Part shown: positions 56,871 through 64,000 of the stretch, one piece after another | Numbering within the stretch: the stretch's first letter is position 1 | Layout: the number at the start of each line of letters is the position of its first letter | Origin: Fistularia commersonii | Taxonomy: Eukaryota; Chordata; Actinopteri; Syngnathiformes; Fistulariidae | Length of the DNA stretch: 64,000 nucleotides | Direction: 5' to 3' | Assembly (NCBI GenBank): GCA_037954325.1 | Contig: JBBMNZ010000003.1 | Coordinates: 2,653,465 to 2,717,464, forward strand | The notes under the pieces: generated by a model | Database searches by the model: none | What the model was told of the DNA's origin: nothing | What the model saw: the letters and a program-made list of their open reading frames with translations, nothing else | Made by a program: the position numbers and the translations under genes

Positions 56871-57519
56871 GAAAGTCTTAGTCTTTATACAAGATGTCCC
56901 CTGGACCCCAAACATCACACTACAGCCATATGTAGCTTGCTTTCACATTCAGACACAATGACATTATTTCGCCAATAACTTTACTATTACTGATGTGCAT
57001 GTAATTGTGCGTTAAACACAGACTTTCCTTCCACTCGGAGACATGATCTCTGCACTACTATTCAGGAAGGATATGCAGAGACGGGATCCAAATTATGCTG
57101 ACATATTGAATCCAATATGTCGAAATTGAAGCGGGTCACTAGTTTTGAGATTGGATGGATATTTACAGTTCAAGCCTGAACAATTGACTTGAACACTTTT
57201 GAATAGTTCAATAATGCTCCCGTATTCACTTTCATACTTTCTCATATTGAGCTCATTATTGTATCTGAGTGAAAGGCAAGGACACAGAAAAAAGGAATGC
57301 TTTAGGAGAACCAATCAAACAGTTGACTTTTAATCCCAGATGATGGCCCAGCAGCTTAACAGTAATTGAGTGTGGCTGCTGGGTGGAGAAAATTTTACCT
57401 TAATTACTTCCACTCTGCCCGGGGCCACAGAGTCAAGGGGAGCTGGAAAATGATTGCCAAAGACTCGATCTGAGAATTCGTGAAAAACTCAAAATTCCTC
57501 TCATGCAGAATGTTATTCT
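56871..57519. other. Intergenic DNA, nothing recognised
   Basis: No supported gene. Confidence 0.5.
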
Positions 57520-58015
57520 AATATCAATTTATTGATCTATCTGGCTATATTCATATATATCAAAAAATATCAAAAATTAACAAAACAATCTAATTTTTTT
57601 TGGCATTTAGTTGATTTATCTGACGATATTCATATATATCAAAAATATCAAAAACTAAAAAAACAATCTAATTTTTTCGCCATTTAGTTGATCTATCTGG
57701 CTATATTCACATATATCAAAAAATATCAAAGATTAAAAAAAACAATCTAATTTTTTCGGCATTTAGTTGATTTATCTGGCTATATTCATATATATCAAAA
57801 AATATCAAAAATTAAAAAAAACAATCAAATTTTTTTCGGCATTTAGTTGATTTATCTGGCGATATTCATATATATCAAAAATATCAAAAATTAAAAAAAA
57901 CAATCTAATTTTTTTCGGCATTTAGTTGATTTATCTGGCTATATTCATATATATCAAAAAAATATCAAAAATGAAAAAAACAATCTAATTTTTTTCGGCA
58001 TTTAGTTGATTTAAC
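57520..58015. repeat. 79-bp tandem repeat, about six copies
   Basis: GGCATTTAGTTGATTTATC recurs with starts near 57602, 57679, 57758, 57838, 57917 and 57997, i.e. periods of 77-80 bases. Each unit also contains TATATTCATATATATC and an A-rich spacer whose length varies by one or two bases. Confidence 0.95.
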
Positions 58016-58965
58016 ACCAATATAACCCAGTGTTTAGTCAGTAAAGTTGAGCTCAAATGTGGGTGTTGGTTATGTAAATTTGTTAGCTTTGAGGCGTTGA
58101 CTACATTCAGTCTAGCAGTTCTGAGGCTTATACTTCAAAACCAGCTGCAAAAGCTGTATGCATGTGTGGGGAAAAAAAAATTGCTTTAAACGTCATATCT
58201 GACTGGGAGCAAAACAGCTGGATATAGAAAAAAAAAAAAAAAACATTTGAAAGTGAGGGATGACTTCAATGTCACTAAGGTCAGTGATAGAGGGTGAATG
58301 ACATGCAGGAAAAAAACAGCGTATCACTTTTTTTTTTTAAAGGTATTAACCGGATAGCTTGCATTCATTATGTGACAGGAGACTATATTCGTATACTTTG
58401 AATCGTAAGTAAAAGATGACAGCAATTTTGCATAATTTCGATGCTGATCATTGATCAGTGACTTGCAGCATGTTTGTCTTATAACTTTAAAAGCCACAAT
58501 GATCGTGAAAAGCATTTCCCAGCTAGCGACCATGCTAGCGACATCAATAGAATAAGTGCTTCCCAAACTGATCCATCCATTTGTTTTATTTCTGCAACAA
58601 ACACCCGTATGCTAAAATTCTGTACATCATGCTCCAAACACTTCCTCAGTTTACCTCCAAGCTATCACGATGTCCTCTGTTATTTCACAAGACGAACAGA
58701 TCTATATGATTTTAATATATGAATTAAAACCGTGAAAGTTGACTTGATAGCGATTGCAAAAAAAATATAAGGCGTAACAATATATCTATCAAGTTATGCT
58801 ACATATTGGTGTCATGTGATTTTTAAATTGATGGTAACTAATATTGTTTATTTTTCACTCGTGGTTATGTGATTTTTTTTTTTATTTTTTTATCTCACAT
58901 TAAGAATTTCGAGTTTTCTTAATTCAATTCTGAATAGCTGGACTTGATGCCTTCCAAACATGGAT
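58016..58965. other. Intergenic DNA upstream of the DRC10-like gene
   Basis: AT-rich; poly-A/T tracts near 58228-58245, 58327-58340 and 58872-58890. No promoter motif I would defend. Confidence 0.5.
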
Positions 58966-58995
58966 GACCATCACAGCAGCCGTGCTGTGATGGTC
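58966..58995. repeat. Perfect 13-bp hairpin upstream of the DRC10-like gene
   Basis: GACCATCACAGCA and TGCTGTGATGGTC are exact inverted copies around the four-base loop GCCG, about 190 bases before the start codon of the coding gene. Confidence 0.93.
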
Positions 58996-59183
58996 GGGAC
59001 TCTTTTATTGTTCACGTCTGTCATTTCAAGATATAGAATGCCAAAGAATGCAAAACTATGCTGTCATGTTGCACCTTGTTACACAGCTTTTATACGATTA
59101 AACATTGTATATGAGATTCAAGAAAAATATCTTGAGACTTCCTGCAAAATTAAGAGTCGAAGCGCCGGACTCTTAATACCAGT

Positions 59184-60389
59184 ATGTCCGCAGACTTGAT
59201 AAAAGGGACGACGGAGAATGCGAAGCCTCGAGTCTTGTCGCCCGGTCGCCCTCAGAAGGCCGATACCCAATCAAGCGTTGATCAGAAAATCCATGAGCTG
59301 TCGCAGAAGAAGCCGGTTTCTCTTGAGGGACAATGCATCTCCAGAATATTGGAAAACACTATCCATCAAATTGAGATTGCCGCCACACTTCCCGCTTTCC
59401 ACTACTTAGTTGGAGTAGCAGACAGTGATGTGAAGTTGAGAGGAGCCCTACAAGTGCATCACGTCTTGGGTGAAAGACTGAAGACGCCCGATCAGGATTC
59501 AAACGGCGCAAGAGAAGAAGTCGGGGGTGCGAAAAAGGCGTCGCGGTCGCAGCTTGAAAGAGCTTTCAAGAACTCGGTGAAGGATTTGCTGAGGCTTTTC
59601 CGATTCAATCAAGACGTCCGTTTCAGTTTGAGGACAGAGTTTGGAATGCGGTTAGAGGAGATCGAGTACACGCTGATCAGAGGTCTTGAGAAATTTCACT
59701 GGCATATGATCGGAAAGCTGGACACCAGCCCGGATGAGAAGTTACAACTGGTCTTCTTCAAAAAGTCCAGCTGTTGCCCACTAGAAGTCGCGGCGACCAT
59801 CAAGCAAAGGGACGCGGATATCGCTCGAAAGAATTACGAGATCACGTTGCTGGAGAGTTCCCTTCGGGAGAACAACACAACGGAAGATGATTGGATGGTT
59901 CGTGCGGATAAACAATGCCAGTCACTCATAAAGACTTCAAAAGTGAAGCAAGGCGCTGTACAAAAGGATATTTTCACCCTAAATATCAAGCTCAACAATT
60001 TGATGATCGAGAACCGAGAGAACGAGAGGGTGCTCCTCGAGGAGAATGAAAGGATCGAGTTGGAAATAGAAAATTTGCTCCATGATTTCGATGACGAAAT
60101 CGAACTGGTCCAACCCGATCTGGAGAAAAACGAAACGGAAAATGAAAGGCTGGAAGTGGAGCTGAAGGAGCTGGAGAAACCTTACGCTGACTTAGAGGAG
60201 AGGTGCAATTACATTTGGGAGAAACGCCGGCTGGCAGAAGAGATGAAGAAGCAGATGGAGGAACAAAAATTAAAGGAGACTGTAACTCCTGCCCCCTCGG
60301 AGGATCTGACTACAGAAGCCAAAAAAGAGAAGGGAACCAAAAAAAAAGGAAAGGGCAAAAAGGGAAAAGGAAAGAAGAAGGGGAAATGA
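59184..60389 (+). CDS. iqcd: Dynein regulatory complex subunit 10 (IQCD)-like protein
   Basis: A 401-codon uninterrupted frame, by far the longest here and GC-richer than its flanks. The best match I recognise is DRC10/IQCD, a subunit of the nexin-dynein regulatory complex that restrains axonemal dyneins in motile cilia and sperm flagella. Shared signatures are RILENTIHQIEIAATLP (residues 54-70), the DLLRLFRFNQDVR helix (134-146), NNLMIENRENE (271-281), then IELEIENLLHDFDDEIELVQ (291-310), and a basic Lys/Gly-rich tail from about residue 379. Residues 205-365 are strongly coiled-coil-like. The IQ motif that follows the coiled coil in mammalian IQCD is not visible; the coiled coil passes through a short acidic/proline stretch directly into the basic tail. 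The mammalian gene has several exons while this frame has none, so it is either a retrocopy that kept its frame or a lineage with few introns. Start chosen at the first ATG (CAGTATGTCC); an upstream acceptor at the preceding CCAG cannot be excluded. Confidence 0.8.
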   Translation: MSADLIKGTTENAKPRVLSPGRPQKADTQSSVDQKIHELSQKKPVSLEGQCISRILENTIHQIEIAATLPAFHYLVGVADSDVKLRGALQVHHVLGERLKTPDQDSNGAREEVGGAKKASRSQLERAFKNSVKDLLRLFRFNQDVRFSLRTEFGMRLEEIEYTLIRGLEKFHWHMIGKLDTSPDEKLQLVFFKKSSCCPLEVAATIKQRDADIARKNYEITLLESSLRENNTTEDDWMVRADKQCQSLIKTSKVKQGAVQKDIFTLNIKLNNLMIENRENERVLLEENERIELEIENLLHDFDDEIELVQPDLEKNETENERLEVELKELEKPYADLEERCNYIWEKRRLAEEMKKQMEEQKLKETVTPAPSEDLTTEAKKEKGTKKKGKGKKGKGKKKGK

Positions 60390-60532
60390 AGCCCCGGCGC
60401 GACGAACGTGGTCGAGCATCCGGGGTGATTGCGCTTCGTATTATTGTAAGGAATGTTAACTTCCGAAAAAAAAACACCTCTGATTGCATTTCACTGCTAC
60501 GTTTAATTGATTAATCCGTTCTACCAGTTGCA
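60390..60532 (+). other. Presumed 3' flank of the DRC10-like gene
   Basis: No canonical AATAAA is seen in the first 150 bases; an A9 run sits at 60466-60474. This neither proves nor excludes a retrocopy. Confidence 0.4.
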
Positions 60533-60580
60533 CTGGTGCACCCTGGACTGGTCGCCGGTCAATAACACGGCCGAATCTCG
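60533..60580 (-). repeat. SINE body scrap
   Basis: GTGCACCCTGGACTGGTCGC followed by CGGTCAATAACACGGCC resembles the antisense of the conserved segment of V-SINE-like repeats (GGCGACCTGTCCAGGGT). Confidence 0.5.
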
Positions 60581-61233
60581 ACACATGCAAGAATTTTTTT
60601 AGCCATGAAGCGTCTAAATTTACGCTCTGCATGGTTTCGGACTGTTGGAGGAACCCGTAAACCCTGTATCTCCAAGCAGACGGTGTCCAAATCAAACCAG
60701 GGGTCGTCTTATTGTGTTATTTGTTTACCTATTAAGCTTAAGGTATTTAAACTGTATCATAAATATCTGAAACCGCACTGCATGGTTTGTAACGTCCCAG
60801 ATTTGACGCCAGGATCTAAAAGGCCGCTTGCATAACGTATTGGAGCAGCGGCAGATCACAGAAACATCACAGAACGCCTATTTCCGCCCCATCACAGCAT
60901 CCCTGGCTTAACAGAATGAAAGAAAGATGTAAAAGGAAACATCTTCACCTTAATCTAAGACAAAGTCCATCAAGAATATTTTGACTTTTTTTTACAATAT
61001 AATTTGCTCCTTTCTTTTTTTTTACAGATACAGCGATTCCTCACACGGACATTTTTTTTTATGTCGGTGGAATCTGGACGTATTCGGCACATTTAAGTCC
61101 CGATCTGTGGATCGGAGGTTTCCACGGTGATCGGGAGTTCACAAGTGTGGCGCCTTTCGGCTGCATCGCCCGCAACGTCCTTCCCCTTTTGTGGCGTCGC
61201 ATCGTCACGGGATTTTCAAACTGATGGGCCACC
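60581..61233. other. Intergenic DNA / possible 5' UTR and promoter
   Basis: GC content rises from about 61070 to 61230, with several CpGs (e.g. CATCGCCCGCAACGTCC), compatible with a promoter or 5' untranslated exon of the putative gene starting at 61234. Confidence 0.4.
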
Positions 61234-61246
61234 ATGTGTGACGCTG
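61234..61246 (+). CDS. Possible first coding exon (partial gene)
   Basis: GGGCCACCATGTGTGACGCTG is followed immediately by the splice donor GTGAGT. The start has an ideal Kozak context, and 13 coding bases (Met-Cys-Asp-Ala plus one base) end at the donor, preceded by a CpG-richer stretch. Very short first coding exons of this kind occur in vertebrate genes, but four residues cannot identify the protein and no later exon is recognisable before the window ends. Treat as a hypothesis. Confidence 0.35.
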
Positions 61247-61782
61247 GTGAGTAATTTGAGGACGTTGTGTTTTTCTGTAAAAAAACTCACTCGGTAAGAT
61301 TTCTTTTCACTGAGGGATGCACTAATACTGCACGGTCTTTCCTTAAAAGGTTTTAAAATAAGATGGAGCTCACCGAGGATTTGCAGTGATAACGTTTTAC
61401 CATTAATTGAGGCATTTGCATTATTAATCATCTTCTCCAATGTCATATGCTAATTAGAAACAATTACTAATTAGTTAAAAAAATACAAATCAAATATTTA
61501 AATCATTAAAATAAAAAAAAATAAAAAAAAAATAGGTAGTATCAAAACTCAATATATCAAGGTTCTTTTTATTGCAATTGTGCCATTAATATTTGGTCTT
61601 AACACTTTTGACGTGAAGTGTGGTAAACTAAAACAGGTTTGAATGTGAATAATCCAGATTCCATCCCCATATATTTAAGTTTTTTTTTTCAACCTGTTCC
61701 TCACCTCTGTTGCGTGTTAATCATCCTACATATTAAGCGTTCCAGTGTTTCCCCCCAGTGTGTGCTGTATTTCAAGCATGAT

Positions 61783-61798
61783 GGCGCAGTGGTTAGCG
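61783..61798 (+). repeat. SINE head stub interrupted by hAT relic
   Basis: GGCGCAGTGGTTAGCG is the A-box end of a tRNA-derived SINE; it stops where the hAT terminus begins. Confidence 0.6.
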
Positions 61799-62121
61799 CA
61801 GGGGTGGGCAAACTACGGCCCGCGGGCCAAATCCGGCCCGTTGGTCTTTTTAATCCGGCCCGCCAAAGATCGGTAAATGATTGGATCAATGAGCTAACTT
61901 TGGAGCTAATTGGGAATTTTCCTGAGCTGAATGACACAGATTAGTGTTGTGATTTAGCTGATTTACTGTGGACATACTGACACACATGAATGAGCTGTAC
62001 GTGACGCTACAGGGAGAAACCGGTTTGAGCAGGAAATGCAAGCAAACATCAGAGCCCTCAAAGCCAAGCTGGTTATATTTTCAAAGCAAATGTCAGACAA
62101 ATGTACTGTTAACAAATGCTT

Positions 62122-62152
<31 letters not shown>

Positions 62153-62195
62153 ATGTATCGTATCTCGTGCTGACAGGTTTGGCTGAGGCGTTAAC
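61799..62195 (+). mobile_element. hAT transposon relic (left end plus transposase scrap)
   Basis: It opens with CAGGGGTGGGCAAACTACGG and a CCCGCGGGCC/CCGGCCCG-rich stretch, a classic hAT left terminus. At about 61985-62110, frame-shifted translation (MNELYVTLQGETG, then EQEMQANIRALKAKLVIFSK) matches the C-terminal half of hAT transposases of the GTF2IRD2/ZBED-related group, the same group as the relic at 27694. Most of the transposase is deleted. The right terminus is not recognisable, and a ~26-base T run follows at about 62121-62146. Confidence 0.72.
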
Positions 62196-62400
62196 GGTTA
62201 GCGCTGTTAGCGCCTCAGCCTAACCAGATGGACCCTGGTTTGATTCCAACAGAGGACCTTTCTGTGTAGAGTCTGCATGTTCTACCCATGTCTGGTTCTC
62301 CGGTTTCCTCCCACCTGCATGAAGCGGGTTAGTTGGGAAAATTGCCCAGAGAGCGAGTGGTTAATCTGTATAGGTGGCGCTGCGATGGACCATAAAGATC
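62178..62400 (+). repeat. DANA/V-SINE-like tRNA-derived SINE
   Basis: GGTTAGCGCTGTTAGCGCCTC (A-box region), then CCTGGTTTGATTCC (B box), GAGGACCTTTCTGTG, GTCTGCATGTTCTACC, CTCCGGTTTCCTCCCAC and later GGTGGCGCTGCGATGGAC follow the order of a fish V-SINE. The 3' end is not clearly bounded. Confidence 0.75.
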
Positions 62401-63667
62401 AGGTCATATTTAATTGCTCTCTCACTGGGAAGCAAGCAGATGGCCAACTCATTTATCGGATAACCCACTGTTATGATTCTACTAACCTTTCTGAGAACTG
62501 TTCTCCATGACTCCTGATCCGGCTAAAGTTCCCCCTTCCTGCTGCGCTATTAACACCGAATATCTTTTCTCTGAGCTGTTGCCTCTTTTCCAAGAGACGA
62601 TCTGTACTTATTACCCTCAGAAATGACTTAAAGCGGGAAATGTACTGCATTCTCCAGATACCTCATCTGACCAAATGAAGACTAAATAGCTTTTTTTTAT
62701 CTAAAAAGAACATCTCCATCTCAACTCCAGAGATGTTCATTCATGTAGAGGAAATATATAAACACTCAGAGGGCCGGCAACCCTAATGGTGTGTCATCCA
62801 GCAATTAATAGTTTTGTTCGCCCTCTTGAAAGGGAAATTCCTGGAATACTGTCCATTTTGCAGTACCTTACCGATGTAGGTAATGTACGGTTTTATTGCC
62901 TCCCTGTGTAGATGGATTTTTAGGAAACTCTTTCTTTAGGATACAGAAATGGTACCTCAGTGTTGTTGTAATTGTGGTGACTGTGAGTCTTTAAGATGGA
63001 CACTTTTTGCAAGGCAGTCGCCGCACAGTCAATGTAACTGTTGCCCACATCAATTTTAATGCAATTCACCCATGTATACAAATAGCACTGAACAAAATAT
63101 TTTTCTTCGTGATCCAGGGATTGCAAAAACATCTTCACGCAAAAAGAAAAACAAGAGAAAGCACACAGCGCATTGCTTGCTTGCGTGCTGGACGAGTCTG
63201 CAGTCTGTTGTGATTACTGGCATTTAAAGTGCAGTATGCGTATGGAAAAAATGTAAACAATGACTGCATAAGATGTAGAATGTCAGTTAAAAGTTGAAAT
63301 ATTGGAACAATAACAGCTTGGGCCAAAAAAAACAAACAACAAAAAACATAAAAATCGATCAATACTCTTCAGATAAGTTAACCCAAGAGCGGAAGTTGTG
63401 TAATGTTGTTGTGCGCTGTTGTACTCTGGCCTCACATGTTGTGCAGTGAGTGGAGCGAGAGTTTGTTAGAATAACTAAAAATGATCAATGATGATTATTA
63501 ATCACGTTATTGGAATATTATTGAAAATTTGGATTAACCTTTGCTCATGGCACCAAATGGAAAATAATAACCAAATAATGGAATACAGTCTCAAAAAAGG
63601 GCATTAGCTAGAAATAAGTTTTCAAAAATAATGATACTTTAGATGAATAAGATTCGAGCACTGACCC
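62401..63667. other. Intergenic (or intronic) DNA, nothing recognised
   Basis: AT-rich. If 61234-61246 is a real first exon, this lies in its first intron. Confidence 0.5.
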
Positions 63668-63670
63668 GGT

Positions 63671-63698
63671 CACACACACACACACACACACACACACT
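63671..63698. repeat. (CA)n microsatellite
   Basis: About 14 CA units. Confidence 0.96.
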
Positions 63699-64000
63699 TT
63701 GGATTGTTATAAACATTTATTAGATTTTAAAAGGAGTTTCCTGGTATTTTATGAGCGCATATTGTGACAAGACTGCATGACAGGGTCAGTGCTCAAACTT
63801 ACACCTTATTCATCTAAAAAATTATTATTAAATGTTGATTTTTTTTTTAGATAAATAACCTATTCTTGAGACTGCGTTCCATTTATTAGGTGATTATTTT
63901 CCAGCTTTGCTGGTGGTTCCCCGGATGAAGGTTGATATAATTCTTGAGTTAATTATATCCTGATAAATTTGATTCCTAATAATCATAGATAATTACTAAT
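63699..64000. other. AT-rich DNA with an imperfect inverted repeat
   Basis: GATGAATAAG..TTCGAGCACTGACCC near 63641-63668 is inverted at 63783-63820 (GGGTCAGTGCTCAAACTTA, ACCTTATTCATC), and ATGGAATACAGTCTCAA near 63578 is inverted at 63868-63884. The segment about 63540-63900 therefore looks like a palindromic repeat with the CA microsatellite near its centre. Confidence 0.65.

Overview
This is eukaryotic, AT-rich, repeat-dense DNA, almost certainly from a ray-finned (teleost) fish. The evidence is the mix of mobile-element remnants: RTE-type LINEs with the characteristic fish 3' tail, L2/Rex-like LINE tails, DANA/V-SINE-like tRNA-derived SINEs, deleted Tc1-like transposons and hAT relics. There are also many AT, GATA, ATT, CA and CATAA microsatellites and a tandem tRNA gene array. 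No bacterial operons, CRISPR arrays or plasmid functions are present. Almost all short open frames are chance or read through repeats.

Layout. 1-18.7 kb: gene-poor DNA with microsatellites, SINE and LINE scraps and one deleted Tc1-like element (about 16.05-16.41 kb). 18.8-19.5 kb: a repeat element with an expanded 42/31-bp minisatellite and a perfect terminal hairpin. 21.2-21.9 kb: a decayed RTE reverse transcriptase. 23.8-24.4 kb: a processed pseudogene of the SNARE regulator Sly1 (scfd1) that abuts a short telomere-like repeat. 27.7-28.0 kb: a dead hAT transposase with a BED finger. 33.9-36.95 kb: a 5'-truncated RTE insertion with a perfect 16-bp target-site duplication and two further sequences nested inside it, one a large palindrome. 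41.2-43.5 kb: LINE fragments interrupted by a second copy of the minisatellite element (itself carrying a second Tc1-like copy) and by a hAT-type element with perfect termini. 44-47 kb: a tRNA-Lys pseudogene, a second Tc1-type MITE and a 67-bp tandem duplication.

50.26-55.76 kb is the clearest functional locus: a tandem array, all on the minus strand, of tRNA-Arg(ACG) and tRNA-His(GTG) genes. There are seven identical tRNA-Arg copies, four Arg variants (three with altered anticodons), four tRNA-His copies and one truncated Arg relic. They lie in homologous spacers that record deletion, inversion and one RTE insertion. These genes would supply tRNAs for CGN (arginine) and CAY (histidine) codons, transcribed by RNA polymerase III from internal A and B boxes.

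59.18-60.39 kb holds the only convincing protein-coding gene, an uninterrupted 401-codon frame resembling dynein regulatory complex subunit 10 (IQCD/DRC10) of motile cilia, with no visible IQ motif. About 0.85 kb downstream there is a possible first coding exon of another gene (strong Kozak context, 13 coding bases, then a GTGAGT donor). The right end carries a second hAT relic and a SINE.

Coordinates of repeats are good to a few bases where termini are sharp (hairpins, TSDs, tRNAs) and to tens of bases elsewhere. Family names for LINEs, SINEs and transposons come from recognition of motifs, not from a database search.
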